64,000 nt of DNA from Gemmatimonas sp. (GTDB lineage: Bacteria > Gemmatimonadota > Gemmatimonadetes > Gemmatimonadales > Gemmatimonadaceae): assembly GCA_011390935.1 (NCBI GenBank), contig JAABRL010000002.1, positions 121,277 to 185,276 on the forward strand. The letters run 5' to 3'. Shown here piece after piece: positions 17,810-27,281 of this stretch. The translations under genes and the position numbers were made by a program. The first letter of the stretch is position 1; each line of letters begins with the position of its first letter. The notes under the pieces were generated by a model. That model made no database searches. It had not been told where the DNA came from and saw only the letters and a list, made by a program, of their open reading frames with translations.

Positions 17810-19807
17810 TCAGACGTCGGGGAGTGAGGCGAGCAGGGTGTCCAGATCGGCGATCGTGAACGGCTTCTGCAGGAAGCCGGCGACGGCGAGATCTCCAGCG
17901 CCGCTCGTGACCTCCTGCTCGCTATATCCGCTCATGAGAAACACCGTGATAGGGGCGCGGCCCGCCTCACGTTCGCACGCGCGCAGCCGCTGCAGCACCT
18001 CGATTCCCGTGAGCCCCGGCATCGTGAGGTCGAGCAGTACGAAGCGCACGTTGACCTCGGGCGCCGACAGGCGATCGAGTGCGGCCTGCCCCGACGCATC
18101 ACTCAACACCTCGAAGCCGCGGCGCGCGAGCAGCGCCGTCGCGACGCTGCGCACCACGTTGTCATCATCCACCACGAGCACGCGACCTCGGTGTCGTTCG
18201 GCGACTGGAGCGATGGCCGGCGCCTCAGCGGTTGCACGAGCCGTCGTCACCGGGAAGCGCAATACGATGCGCGTCCCGCGCCCCGGTGCACTCTCCACAC
18301 TGATCGCCCCCTGATGTCCGCGCACGATGCCCAGCGTGGCCGCCAGACCGAGGCCGCGTCCCGTGAACTTCGTGGAGAAGAACGGGTCGAAGATGCGTTC
18401 TGCCGTGGTGCGTGTCATGCCAACGCCGGTGTCGATCACTTCGAGGCAGACGGACTCCGCTGCGTGCACGGTCTCCGCGCCGAAGTGCAACGCCTCCGCG
18501 CCACTGCGCAGTTCGTCGTGGCGGCGGGTTCGCACGGTGATCGTACCGTGGCGACCCTGCAACGCGTCGGACGCGTTGGTGATCAGGTTCATGATGACCT
18601 GCCGCAGCTGCGTGGCGTCGCCCAGAATGAGCGGCAGGGCATCATCGAGCTCGAGCTCGAGCGTGGCATCCTTGCTCACGACCGTGCGCAGCAGCTGCGC
18701 CATTTCGCCAGCGAGTGCGCTGAGCTGCAGCGGCTCCACCACAAACCGTCCCTTCCCCGAGTACGCGAGCAGCTGCCGCGTGAGATCCGCGGCGCGCTGC
18801 GCGGTACGCTCGATCTCGAGCACCACCTGACGCGCGGGCGCCTGTTCGTCCAGGTCGAGCAGGGCGAGGGACGCGTTCGATAGCACCCCGACCAGCAGGT
18901 TGTTGAAGTCGTGTGCAATGCCACCGGCCAGCAGGCCCAGCGATTCGAGTTTCTGCGCGTGGTGCACCTGCGCTTCGAGTCGCGCGCGCTCTTCAACGGC
19001 GTGCACCTGTTCCGTGACATCCTGTGTGGTGCCCACCAGCGCGAGCGGGCGTCCGGTGGCCGAGCGCAGCAGCTCGGCGCGCGCGTGTACATGGCGCACG
19101 CGACCGCTGGGCAGGTACAGCTGATAGCGCAGATCGACCGGCGTGTCGTGGTCGATGCACGCCTCGTGCGCTACGCGCAGTCGTTCGCGGTCCTGCTCGC
19201 TGATCAGCGGCGACAGCGCGTCCTGCGAGGGCTTCACGGTCGTCGGATCGAGCTCCATGATGCGATAGAACTCCGCCGACCACGAGAGCGACTGCGTGCT
19301 GAACTCCCACGTCCATGAGCCGATCTGCGCGATCTCCTGCGCGCGTGCGAGCTGACGCTCCTGCGCCAGCTGCAGCTCGCGAGCCGCCGCTTCGGTGGTG
19401 ATATCCACCACCACGCCGACGCTGCGCGTGATGTGCCCCAGCGAATCCGCGAGCACATGCCCACGCACGTGCAGCGTGCGGATGTTGTCTCGCGCGTCGC
19501 GAATCCGGCAGTCCAGCGCGAACGGATCTCTGGTGAGCACGGAGAGCCGCAGCTGCTCCAGCACGCGTGACCGGTGCTCTGGCACGACGTGGCGCACAAA
19601 GGTCGTGAGCAAGCGCGGGCAGGCGCCGGCGGTGTACCCGAGGATCGTCTCGAGCCGCCGGGAGATGTAGGTCTCGCCCGTGCCGAGATGCGTATCCCAG
19701 ATACCAGCGCCCGTCGCCTCGAGCACGAGACGCAGACGCTCTTCGCTGCGATGAACGGGGTCCGTGCCCCCTGATCCCGCGGAAGCCGCCGCGCCGGGGT
19801 CGGTCAC
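17810..19807 (-). CDS. Soluble PAS-PAS hybrid histidine kinase
   Basis: A 665-residue cytoplasmic sensor kinase without membrane segments. Order: PAS 1 (about 22-140), PAS 2 (about 150-270), a short coiled coil, HisKA with the phospho-acceptor His in GGIAHDFNNLL (about residue 299), a HATPase domain (VIMNLITNASDAL, DTGVGM, GRGLGLAATLGI) and a C-terminal receiver domain (VLVVDDDNVVR with the Asp in VLLDLTMPG). It should autophosphorylate and pass phosphate to its own receiver; the sensed signal is unknown. I place the start at GTG 19807, just after the stop of the preceding small gene, because the ATG further upstream lies inside that gene. Confidence 0.87.
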   Translation of the reverse strand: MTDPGAAASAGSGGTDPVHRSEERLRLVLEATGAGIWDTHLGTGETYISRRLETILGYTAGACPRLLTTFVRHVVPEHRSRVLEQLRLSVLTRDPFALDCRIRDARDNIRTLHVRGHVLADSLGHITRSVGVVVDITTEAAARELQLAQERQLARAQEIAQIGSWTWEFSTQSLSWSAEFYRIMELDPTTVKPSQDALSPLISEQDRERLRVAHEACIDHDTPVDLRYQLYLPSGRVRHVHARAELLRSATGRPLALVGTTQDVTEQVHAVEERARLEAQVHHAQKLESLGLLAGGIAHDFNNLLVGVLSNASLALLDLDEQAPARQVVLEIERTAQRAADLTRQLLAYSGKGRFVVEPLQLSALAGEMAQLLRTVVSKDATLELELDDALPLILGDATQLRQVIMNLITNASDALQGRHGTITVRTRRHDELRSGAEALHFGAETVHAAESVCLEVIDTGVGMTRTTAERIFDPFFSTKFTGRGLGLAATLGIVRGHQGAISVESAPGRGTRIVLRFPVTTARATAEAPAIAPVAERHRGRVLVVDDDNVVRSVATALLARRGFEVLSDASGQAALDRLSAPEVNVRFVLLDLTMPGLTGIEVLQRLRACEREAGRAPITVFLMSGYSEQEVTSGAGDLAVAGFLQKPFTIADLDTLLASLPDV

Positions 19808-19808
19808 G

Positions 19809-20087
19809 TCAATCGGCCAGCTGCTCGCGAATCTTGCGGTAGCCGTCGCGCACGTCGTCGGCCAGCTTGCGCGCCGTTTCACTGACGACCTCGCCTACCT
19901 CCGCGGCCGTGCCCCGCGCCTCGGCACTCGAGTCAACCAGGCGCGCCCGCAGCGCATCGAGGCGAGACTCCAGCGCCTCGAACTCATCGCGCGCGTCCTT
20001 CGACGCCAAATGCACCTTCAGCCGCAATTCATCGCGATCCTGTTCGATCGACGTGATCAGTTCCTGCACCTTGTCTTGCCACGCCAT
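19809..20087 (-). CDS. Small coiled-coil protein
   Basis: A 92-residue soluble protein that is almost entirely predicted alpha-helix, with dense heptads and charged residues (for example DRDELRLKVHLASKDARDEF). No known domain was recognised. It resembles apolipoprotein- or YtxH-like helical proteins only in composition. Its stop is two bases from the GTG of the hybrid kinase, so the two are probably coupled; a partner or scaffold role for the kinase is speculation. Confidence 0.75.
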   Translation of the reverse strand: MAWQDKVQELITSIEQDRDELRLKVHLASKDARDEFEALESRLDALRARLVDSSAEARGTAAEVGEVVSETARKLADDVRDGYRKIREQLAD

Positions 20088-20113
20088 GGCGCACTCCGGG
20101 TGACTAGGGACGG

Positions 20114-20287
20114 TCAGAACTCGCGACGCTTCATTTCCTTGAACAGTTCGCGGGCCTCGTTGGTTCGCTCGTCTTCACGACGCGTCGCTTCGACGGTGGG
20201 GTCGAACGAGGGCCGCTGCTGCGGCTTCTTCTGTTCGGCCTTGCCGGTCGTCTTGCGAATCAGGGCCTTCAGTTGCGCATCCTTCAC
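20114..20287 (-). CDS. Small charged protein of unknown function (57 aa)
   Basis: A 57-residue hydrophilic protein, starting at GTG with GAGGA about five bases upstream. The sequence begins MKDAQLKALIRKTTGKAEQK and ends in a charged helix ELFKEMKRREF. The charged helical pattern and good ribosome site support a real gene even though it is short. It sits between a secreted esterase and the 92-residue coiled-coil gene on the same strand, 26 bp before the latter. No function is recognised. Confidence 0.6.
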   Translation of the reverse strand: MKDAQLKALIRKTTGKAEQKKPQQRPSFDPTVEATRREDERTNEARELFKEMKRREF

Positions 20288-20378
20288 GGCAATCCTCGGG
20301 GGTGGGCGGTGGGGTGCGATTCGGGCCGCGTGCGGCCTGTGTGGAGCATGGCGGCAGTCGGCCCGGAAGTCCAGATGG

Positions 20379-21305
20379 TCACGGGCGTGCGTCCAGGCCC
20401 AACAGGGCGCGAACGGCCGCGCTGGCCGCCATGCCGCCGGCGGTGGCCGGCGCCATGACATCGTGATGACCGAGGGCGGGCACCGTGACGATGCGCACGG
20501 AATCGCCGAGGGCCCGGGCTTTGGCGGCGAACGCCTCGGTGACGTCGCGCGGCGCGATCCGGTCCAGCGCGCCGGCCACGTGCACATGCGGCACACCCAG
20601 CGGCAGGCGTTCGATGGGCGATACGTCGCGATAGCGCTCGGGGACCTCGCTGGGCAGCCCGCCGATCACGCTCTCGATGGCCGGATTGCCGCACGTCTGC
20701 CGCTGTCGCCCCTGAAACTCGCGCATGTCCATGACGCCCCCGAGGGCGACCACGCCCGAGAGTTGCAGCGGATGCGGGGTGTACACCGCGCTGGCCGCCT
20801 CGAGCTGGGCGCGCGTGGCGAGCCAGGCGCCGAGTTGCGCGCCCGCCGAGTGACCGACGGCCACGACACGGGTGGTGTCGAGCGGATACGCGGTCGCCAG
20901 CGTGCGAACATGATCCGCGGCGTCGGCGACATCGCGAAACGTGCCGGGCCACCCACCACCGGGATGATCATAGCGTCGATACTCCACGTTCCATGTCGCG
21001 ATCCCCGCGTCGCGCAGCGCATCGGCGAGCGGCGCGGCGTTCCGGATGTTGGCATACGGCGAGTACCAGCAGCCGCCGTGAATCACGATGGCCACCGGAA
21101 ACGGGCCGCGTCCGTCAGGAAGGCGCAGGTTACCGAACTGCAGCGAATCGGGACCGTACGCGATACGAACACCCGCCGTGCGCACGGGGAGCGCGTCCAC
21201 GTCGCTGGGGCGCATCAATCGCGGCTGCGCGTCTTGCGCGTTGACCGTGGCAATCGCGCACAGGCTGAGCAGGGCGTGCGTGACGCCGCGAAGCACATGG
21301 GACAT
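20379..21305 (-). CDS. Secreted alpha/beta hydrolase (esterase/lipase, HGG type)
   Basis: A 308-residue exported hydrolase. The signal is MSHVLRGVTHALLSLCAIAT, with cleavage near VNAQ. The oxyanion motif is VIHGGCW, the nucleophile elbow is GHSAGA (Ser), the acidic residue is probably the Asp in AGALDRIAP, and the His is in LGHHDV. This is the hormone-sensitive-lipase or kynurenine-formamidase-like arrangement (HGG followed by GxSxG). The substrate is unknown. I chose the ATG at 21305 because it starts the signal peptide; longer frames run into the YhhN gene. It begins 11 bp after the YhhN stop, consistent with cotranscription. Confidence 0.87.
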   Translation of the reverse strand: MSHVLRGVTHALLSLCAIATVNAQDAQPRLMRPSDVDALPVRTAGVRIAYGPDSLQFGNLRLPDGRGPFPVAIVIHGGCWYSPYANIRNAAPLADALRDAGIATWNVEYRRYDHPGGGWPGTFRDVADAADHVRTLATAYPLDTTRVVAVGHSAGAQLGAWLATRAQLEAASAVYTPHPLQLSGVVALGGVMDMREFQGRQRQTCGNPAIESVIGGLPSEVPERYRDVSPIERLPLGVPHVHVAGALDRIAPRDVTEAFAAKARALGDSVRIVTVPALGHHDVMAPATAGGMAASAAVRALLGLDARP

Positions 21306-21316
21306 GAGTGGGATGG

Positions 21317-22012
21317 TCAGAGGCGGAGCGATGGCGGCGGCGGTCGTTCCACGGAGAGCGCAAGCGCAGCGAGGGCGATCCAGTACGGTGTGTACACCAG
21401 CAGCTCTCGGGCTGGCACGATGAACACGAAGCGGTCGAGCGCCAGCACGGCGTTGGCGGCGACGAGGCACGACATACCGAAGGCCGCCAGTCGGGCCGCA
21501 CGTGATGCGAGGTCTTCGAGCATCCAGCTGGCCGCCTGCGATGCGGTGAGCGCCAGCGCAATCACGTGCGCGATCAGGATGCTGCGCAGTGTCCCACCAA
21601 CCACCGGGAGCACCAGCGCCAGCACCACGGTCGCGGCGGCGGCATACCCGATCACCCCGGCCTTGTACCGCAGCAACGATCCCTGTCCCGCAAAGGCCGC
21701 GAAGAACGCAACGAACGCGACCAACGACACCACAAGCGCAACCAGAAACGGATCCGACGGACGCATGAGCAGGATGTCCGAGACCAGACTCGCGATCAGT
21801 CCAAGGCTCACCAGGGCCCGGTACACGGGTGAGGTCGCATCCGTGGTGGTGACGGCGAAGAGCAGCAGCAATCCGGTGACGAGCGGACGTGACCACTGCA
21901 CGAGTGCTGTCAGATCAGGAGCGAGCGACGGCCCCACGAGAGAGAACAGCGCGCTCAGGGCGGCGCCAAGCAGGAGCGCGTGGCGCCACGGGGCGCGTGC
22001 GGACGAACTCAC
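21317..22012 (-). CDS. YhhN/TMEM86-family membrane protein (lysoplasmalogenase-like)
   Basis: A 231-residue polytopic membrane protein with about eight hydrophobic segments, including HALLLGAALSALFSLVG, GLIASLVSDILLM and VSLVAFVAFFAAFAG. Layout and the SDILLM-type segment match YhhN. Family members such as TMEM86 hydrolyse the vinyl-ether bond of lysoplasmalogens; whether this one does is untested. The start is a GTG sharing GTGA with the stop of the upstream hybrid kinase (4-bp overlap), so the two are translationally coupled. Confidence 0.83.
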   Translation of the reverse strand: MSSSARAPWRHALLLGAALSALFSLVGPSLAPDLTALVQWSRPLVTGLLLLFAVTTTDATSPVYRALVSLGLIASLVSDILLMRPSDPFLVALVVSLVAFVAFFAAFAGQGSLLRYKAGVIGYAAAATVVLALVLPVVGGTLRSILIAHVIALALTASQAASWMLEDLASRAARLAAFGMSCLVAANAVLALDRFVFIVPARELLVYTPYWIALAALALSVERPPPPSLRL

Positions 22013-24093
22013 GAGGCGACCGCCGCGTCGAGCGTCTGCTGCAGTTCGTACGAGGTGAAGGGCTTGGCAAGCAGGTGATTCACGCGAGTGCCCAGTGTGC
22101 CGTTCATGTCGTCGTGTTCGAGGTAGCCGGTGGCCAGGACGATGGGCAACGCCGGCCGGTGGCGCCTCGCTTCCTCGGCGAGCTCCAGGCCAGTCATGCT
22201 CGGCATCGACAGATCGGTCAACAGGAGATCCACGTGCTGTGCTGCGTCGGCGACGTACTCGGCCGCAGCGCGCGGATCGCTGAATGCCTCGACCTGCCAC
22301 CCCAGGCGCGTGAGCAACCGGGTCGTGGCATTCAGTACGGCGTCGTCGTCGTCGACCAACACGACGCGGCGAGGTCCCGGTTCCGGCCGCGTCTGCACGA
22401 GCGTGGGGGGGGGCGCGTCGGGCATGTGCGCGAGCGGCAGCAGCACGCGCATGGTCGTGCCGCCCCCGGGCACGCTCTGCGGCACCACGATCCCTCCCAG
22501 TGCGGTGACCGTGCCATGCACCATGGCGAGTCCGAGTCCGGTGCCGCGTCCGGAGACCTTGGTGGTGAAGAACGGCTCGAACGCGCGCGCCAACGTCGTC
22601 TCGTCCATGCCGGAACCAGTGTCGCGCACCGTGAGCACGGCGATGGCGCTTCCCGCCGAAACGGTGGTGGCCAGCTCCGTGTGGTTGCCGACCGGTTCGT
22701 GCGTCACCGCGATGGTGATGGCGCCACCGTCAGGCATCGCGTGCGCCGCGTTCGTCGTGAGATTCAGCAGCAGCTGTTGCAGCTCGCCCGGCTCCGCCTG
22801 CACGACCACGCCGGGCGTCAGCTGCGTGTCCAGTGTGATCGACGCGGGCAGCGAGGTGCGAATCAGTCGCTCGGTCTCCCGCACGAGCGCGCTCAACTCG
22901 AGGGGCCGTCGCTCGTGCTCCATGGCGCGCGTAAAGGTGAGAATGCGACGCACAAGGGCGCGTGCACTGCCGGCCGCCTGCTGCACGTCGTCGAGCAACG
23001 GCTGCGCCGGAGAGTCCGACGCCAGCAGCTGTTGCACTGATTCCGTGTTGAGCACAATCGGCTGCAGCAGATTGTTGAAGTCATGCGCAATGCCGCCGGC
23101 CAGTGTGCCAATGGCTTCGAGTTTCTGGCCTTGCTGCAGCCGCTGCTCGAGGGCCTGCTCACGTCGCACGTCGCGCAACGTGGCGAGCAGGTATTGCACG
23201 TCGCCCTCCGCGTTGCGCACGGGCGAAATGGTACCTGACAGTGGCAGCGGTTCACTCGCGGTGCTCGCGACCTGCAGCGTGCCGGCCCACGGTTCGCCGC
23301 GCAGCACCTGCTGACAGGCGTCACGGAGCGTGACCGTTGGGTCGGGGCCCAGCAGCGATTTCGCCGAGGCATTGGCGTACCGCGTGATGCATTGCGTATC
23401 GAGCAGGACCACCACGCCATCGCTCTGCTCCACCGCGGTGGCCAGACGCGCTGCCTCCGCCTCGGCGACCAATCGTCCGGATGCTTCATTGCCCAGGCCA
23501 TCGAACAGCACGCCGATACTGACGGTGAGCAGCAGCATGAGCAGCAGCACCGTGACGCTGTTGACGATCCACATCAGACCGGCGTTCGGCAGACCGGCGG
23601 GCATGCTCGTGGCCCAGTGGAACGCGCCGCTGGGGATCAGCGCGCCGATGACGAGCAACACGACGGCCGACACCACCACAGACCAGAGCCCCGCTCGCAA
23701 GCCGAGCAGCACGGCGGCGAGCACGGGGAAGGCCATGAGCCACTCGAACCCGGCCGCCCAGAAGCCGAAGCCCGACAGAAAGAACACCGCCAGCAGAAAG
23801 CTCACGCCGAGCACGATCGACGCGCGCACAAGGTACGACGCGCGTCGCGCCAGCAACGTCGCCATGATGCCCACGTAGGCCACCGTGTCCAGCGCGACGA
23901 CCGCATACTCCCCAGCGGCAACCGCGATGTACACACTGGGGAAGTAGGCGATCAGCCCAAACACCGCCATCGTGAGCAGCACCGCGGCCAGAATGCGCTG
24001 GCGCCACGACTCGATCGGCGTACCGCGTGCTGGGGCGATCCACTCGAGCAGCCGACCGAGGGTGCCGAGGGGAGTGGTGTTGGCAGAAATCAT
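22009..24093 (-). CDS. Membrane-bound hybrid histidine kinase
   Basis: A 694-residue sensor kinase. Six or so membrane segments occupy residues about 33-195. A degenerate PAS domain follows (about 215-310), then HisKA with His at about 337 (GGIAHDFNNLLQ), HATPase (LLNLTTNAAHAM, DTGSGM, GRGTGLGLAMV) and a C-terminal receiver with the phospho-acceptor Asp in LLTDLSMPSM. The kinase core is closely related to that of the soluble kinase at 17810-19807, so the two may derive from one ancestor with swapped inputs. No DNA-binding response regulator is adjacent. I chose the start at 24093 because upstream frame shares sequence with the intergenic region of the divergent gene. Confidence 0.88.
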   Translation of the reverse strand: MISANTTPLGTLGRLLEWIAPARGTPIESWRQRILAAVLLTMAVFGLIAYFPSVYIAVAAGEYAVVALDTVAYVGIMATLLARRASYLVRASIVLGVSFLLAVFFLSGFGFWAAGFEWLMAFPVLAAVLLGLRAGLWSVVVSAVVLLVIGALIPSGAFHWATSMPAGLPNAGLMWIVNSVTVLLLMLLLTVSIGVLFDGLGNEASGRLVAEAEAARLATAVEQSDGVVVLLDTQCITRYANASAKSLLGPDPTVTLRDACQQVLRGEPWAGTLQVASTASEPLPLSGTISPVRNAEGDVQYLLATLRDVRREQALEQRLQQGQKLEAIGTLAGGIAHDFNNLLQPIVLNTESVQQLLASDSPAQPLLDDVQQAAGSARALVRRILTFTRAMEHERRPLELSALVRETERLIRTSLPASITLDTQLTPGVVVQAEPGELQQLLLNLTTNAAHAMPDGGAITIAVTHEPVGNHTELATTVSAGSAIAVLTVRDTGSGMDETTLARAFEPFFTTKVSGRGTGLGLAMVHGTVTALGGIVVPQSVPGGGTTMRVLLPLAHMPDAPPPTLVQTRPEPGPRRVVLVDDDDAVLNATTRLLTRLGWQVEAFSDPRAAAEYVADAAQHVDLLLTDLSMPSMTGLELAEEARRHRPALPIVLATGYLEHDDMNGTLGTRVNHLLAKPFTSYELQQTLDAAVAS

Positions 24094-24229
24094 GTCGAAA
24101 TGTGGCGTCGAACCCCGGACACGCGCCATTCGAGTTGCCGACAACGGCTTGCCCTGCGAGACCGAGGGGGTGAGACTCCGCCAGTGCGTGTGCAAGACCG
24201 GGCTCGCGCACCGCTGTTTCCCCGATTGC

Positions 24230-24235
24230 AAGGAG
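24230..24235 (+). promoter_or_regulatory. Ribosome binding site of the H1-like gene
   Basis: AAGGAG lies five bases before the ATG at 24241. It is the strongest Shine-Dalgarno in its neighbourhood and fixes that start against longer in-frame extensions. Confidence 0.75.
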
Positions 24236-24240
24236 TTCCG

Positions 24241-24840
24241 ATGGCCCATACCAAAACTGCTGCACGCAAGCTCGCCACGCAGGCCGAGTGGGCGCTGCTC
24301 GAAGTGAGTTTTCCGCCACTGCTCAAGGACATCACGCCAGGTCGTCTGAAGCAGAAGATCACGCGGGCGCGCAAGCTGCAGGACAAGTACCGCGATCTCG
24401 CACGGCAGCAGCGTGGTGAGGCGCGTGGCAAGCGTCAGGCCAAGAGCACGCGTGCGGCGGCTGGCAACGCGAACACGGTGATCAAGCAGGAGATCTTCAC
24501 CGAGGCCCGCGAGCGCTTCGAGGCGCAGCAGGCCAAGCTCGAGGCGAAGGCGGCGAAGGAGCTGGCGCGCAAGGAAGCCGCGGCCGAGAAGAAGGCGGCC
24601 AAGGCCGCGAAGCAGGCGGGCAAGGCCACGAAGGTTGCGAAGAAGGTCACGCGCACGAAGACCGGTGCGGCCACCAAGCGGGCGTCCACCAAGGCCAAGA
24701 CCACGGCCCGGAAGGCTGTGAGCAAGGCGTCACGCGGTGCGCGCAAGGCGGCCGTGTTTACGCGCACCAGCAGTGCCAAGCATCAGGGGCATGTGGGATC
24801 GCGCGGTCGTCGTCGTCAGGCACGGCGCGACTCGCGCTGA
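24241..24840 (+). CDS. Lys/Ala-rich histone-H1-like basic protein
   Basis: A 199-residue, extremely basic protein. Residues about 10-100 form a charged helical domain (WALLEVSFPPLLKDITPGRL, then DKYRDLARQQRGEARG). From about 100 onward it is dominated by Lys and Ala (KAAKAAKQAGKATKVAKKV), with a short Arg-rich end (GRRRQARRDSR). Such tails resemble eukaryotic histone H1 and bacterial AlgP or Hc1-like proteins and usually bind DNA or RNA non-specifically. No HU fold is visible. The gene stands alone, divergent from the membrane kinase, and is followed by a perfect 30-bp hairpin. A nucleoid or RNA-binding role is inference from composition. Confidence 0.8.
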   Translation: MAHTKTAARKLATQAEWALLEVSFPPLLKDITPGRLKQKITRARKLQDKYRDLARQQRGEARGKRQAKSTRAAAGNANTVIKQEIFTEARERFEAQQAKLEAKAAKELARKEAAAEKKAAKAAKQAGKATKVAKKVTRTKTGAATKRASTKAKTTARKAVSKASRGARKAAVFTRTSSAKHQGHVGSRGRRRQARRDSR

Positions 24841-24894
24841 CGCGTTGCGGTCAGTACGGACACCTGCAACCGCCACTGAGTAGGCAAAGGAAAA

Positions 24895-24962
24895 GGAAGA
24901 AGAGATGAAGGGGAACACGGCATCCGAGTCATGATGCCGTGTTCCCCTTCATCTCTTCTTCC
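24895..24962. terminator. Perfect 30-bp hairpin between convergent genes
   Basis: Arms at 24895-24924 and 24933-24962 are exact inverse complements over 30 bp, with an 8-base loop (CGAGTCAT). The outer part of each arm is purine- or pyrimidine-rich, giving a T-rich 3' side on either strand. It lies between the stop of the H1-like gene (24840) and the stop of the S9 peptidase gene (24993), so a bidirectional terminator is the simplest reading. Confidence 0.75.
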
Positions 24963-24992
24963 CTGCGTTTGAAGGCTGGGTTGCCGATGCCG

Positions 24993-27191
24993 TTAGCGAG
25001 GTGCCGTTACCGCCCGCGGCCCCGCCCCCAGATGCCGATCGAAGTGCTGCACCAGCTTCGTGAGCAGATACCGCGCGTAGTACGGCCGCTGCGTCCAGCC
25101 GTGCGTCGCTGCGGGCGCCACGGCCATGTCGAAGTCCTTGCCGAGCCGCATGAACTCCTCGGCGAGCTTGATCACCGTGTTCACCGGCACCACGTCGTCC
25201 TGCAGCCCGTGAATGAGCAGCAGGTGGTCACGCAGGTTGCCCGCGTACTGCAGCGCGCCGCGTTCGAACGTGGCCGGGTGCGACTGCGGCCGCCGCACGA
25301 TGGCCACGTCGTCGCTGCCGAAGAGGAACGGGTCCACCGCTGCGGCGCCGGCCACGCCCGCCTGGAAGAGCCCCGGCTTCTTGAGCAGCGAATAAATGGT
25401 GAGGGTGCCACCGTAACTGCTTCCCCAGATGCCGAAGCGGTCAGGGGCGACAAAGGGCAGCGTCTTGAGGTGCTGCACCGTGCGCTCGAGATCCTCGAGA
25501 TCGCCGCCGCCCCAATCCATGAGAAACGCTTCGCGGAAGTCGCGACCGTACCCGGTGCTTCCGCGCACATCCACCTGCACCACGATGTACCCCTTCTCGA
25601 TGGCGAGATACTGCTGCACCATGCCGTACAATCCCGCCCAGCGATTGCGCACCGTGTTGGAGTAGGCGGGGCCGATCAGCACCGGATACTGCTTCGTGGA
25701 GTCGAGGTTCGGCGGCAGCAGGAGCCGCGCATGCAGCGGCGGATTACCTGGCGTGCCGGGGAACGTGATGTACGTGCCGGCCACCCAGGGCACGGTCGCA
25801 AACTCGGCCGGCTGTGACACCGTGATGCGACGCTCTGTCGCGCCGACGCGCGTGTCGAGCAGAAACAACTCCGGCGGTACGGTGTCGCTCGACGAGATCA
25901 GCGCAATCGTGCGCCCGTCGGGCGATACCGTGGGTGCATGCATGCCGGCGCGCGTCGTGAGCTGACGTGTGCGTCCGGTGCGTGCGTCGAGGCGGAACAC
26001 ATGGCGCTCCGACGGACGCGGCGCCGTGCTCACGTAGTCGATGCTGCGCGACGCCCGACGCGGTATCCCGGCGCCTGCGACATCCTGCGGGCCCGGCGTG
26101 AGCAGGCGGGGCACACTGTCGCGCGGCGTGATGCGATACAACCGGTAGCGATCATCGAGATCGCCGGTGATCAGGAGCGTGCGCCCGTCCGCGCTCCACG
26201 TGGAGTGGATATCGTTGTAGATGCGCGTCTCGCGGCGATCTCGCCACACGCGCTGCGGCGCGCCGCCGGGTACTACGACATGGATCGTGCGATCGATCGC
26301 ATCATCCGTCTCGCGATCGATCATGAGCGCACCGCTCGGCGACCATTCGTAGTTCACCACGCGCGTGCTGCTGGAATCGGGCAGCGGTACGAACGACAGC
26401 GCACCGCTCTCCACGCTCACCATGCCGATCATGCGCACTTCGTTCGCCTGTCCCGGCGCGCCTCGGCGCAGCACGTTCATCTGTGCGGTGTCGCCGAGGT
26501 AGTACGGCATGCTGAAGGTGGGCACGCCGCGCCGGTCCACGTAGTGCACGGCGATGGTGCGCGAGTCGGGGGACCAGGCGTGCGACGGCGCTGCGCCGCC
26601 CCACGTGCCGCGTCCGATCTCCACATCGTTCCCGTAGTAGGTGCCGAGCGGAATCGCACCGATGGGTGGCTGGGCAACTTGCGTGAGGCGTCGGGCCTCG
26701 CCGCCGCTGAGCGACTGCACCCACAGGTCACCGGCGCGCAGGAACGAGAGCCACTCCCCGTTTGGCGACATGCGCAGGTCCGATCGTTCGCCGCCATCGT
26801 TTGTGATGCGAACGATCGCACCGTCAGACACCGTGACGCGCCAAACGTCGCCGCGCTGCACGAATACGATGCCGTCGCTGCGTGGTGTCCACAGGAAGGC
26901 GCCGACTGGCGCCGTGTTCTCGGCCGGAAGCACACGCCGTGGCGTGATCCCGTCGCGGTCCACCAGCCACAGCGTGCGGCCAGCCACGCCGGGCGGATTC
27001 CAGCTGAAGGCCAGCGTGCGTGAGGTGGGCGACCACTGCGGCGAGGCCGGCGACGTGCCCGTGAGCGACGCGCCCATGGTGAGGCGTTCGATCGTGAGCG
27101 GCGTACGCGCGGGTTGCGCAAACACGCATGGGGGGACGGCGAGCAGCGCGCTCACGGTCACCAGCACGAGGGCGGAGCGGATCGGGAACAT
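24993..27191 (-). CDS. Secreted S9-family (prolyl oligopeptidase-like) peptidase
   Basis: A 732-residue exported serine peptidase. The signal is [20 protein letters not shown] with cleavage near VFAQ. The N-terminal two thirds are a beta-propeller of WD40-like PD40 repeats (for example [24 protein letters not shown]). The C-terminal catalytic domain has the nucleophile in GSSYGG (Ser about 592), the Asp pair in GLQDDVVP (about 665-666) and the His in ATHGW (about 697), all in the order expected of DPP IV/acylaminoacyl peptidases. It should cleave oligopeptides outside the cytoplasm. I chose the second Met (27191) because it starts a clean signal peptide; the first is 10 codons upstream. Confidence 0.92.
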   Translation of the reverse strand: MFPIRSALVLVTVSALLAVPPCVFAQPARTPLTIERLTMGASLTGTSPASPQWSPTSRTLAFSWNPPGVAGRTLWLVDRDGITPRRVLPAENTAPVGAFLWTPRSDGIVFVQRGDVWRVTVSDGAIVRITNDGGERSDLRMSPNGEWLSFLRAGDLWVQSLSGGEARRLTQVAQPPIGAIPLGTYYGNDVEIGRGTWGGAAPSHAWSPDSRTIAVHYVDRRGVPTFSMPYYLGDTAQMNVLRRGAPGQANEVRMIGMVSVESGALSFVPLPDSSSTRVVNYEWSPSGALMIDRETDDAIDRTIHVVVPGGAPQRVWRDRRETRIYNDIHSTWSADGRTLLITGDLDDRYRLYRITPRDSVPRLLTPGPQDVAGAGIPRRASRSIDYVSTAPRPSERHVFRLDARTGRTRQLTTRAGMHAPTVSPDGRTIALISSSDTVPPELFLLDTRVGATERRITVSQPAEFATVPWVAGTYITFPGTPGNPPLHARLLLPPNLDSTKQYPVLIGPAYSNTVRNRWAGLYGMVQQYLAIEKGYIVVQVDVRGSTGYGRDFREAFLMDWGGGDLEDLERTVQHLKTLPFVAPDRFGIWGSSYGGTLTIYSLLKKPGLFQAGVAGAAAVDPFLFGSDDVAIVRRPQSHPATFERGALQYAGNLRDHLLLIHGLQDDVVPVNTVIKLAEEFMRLGKDFDMAVAPAATHGWTQRPYYARYLLTKLVQHFDRHLGAGPRAVTAPR

Positions 27192-27281
27192 GTGTGGCCA
27201 ACAGGGTCGGGAAGGGAACACCGCGCGGTGGCGGGTCAGGCTGGAGCGCCCCGCTCACGCTACCGTGCGGCACCCGCCCGA

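Noticed and set aside
24241-24270. N-terminus MAHTKTAARK resembles the histone H3 start MARTKQTARK
   Set aside because: The resemblance covers about ten low-complexity basic residues and stops there. The rest has no histone fold, so it is treated as chance.
24895-24962. Two mirror-image short frames starting MFPFISSS in the hairpin arms
   Set aside because: They exist only because the arms are inverse copies; neither has a ribosome site or coding character beyond the arm.
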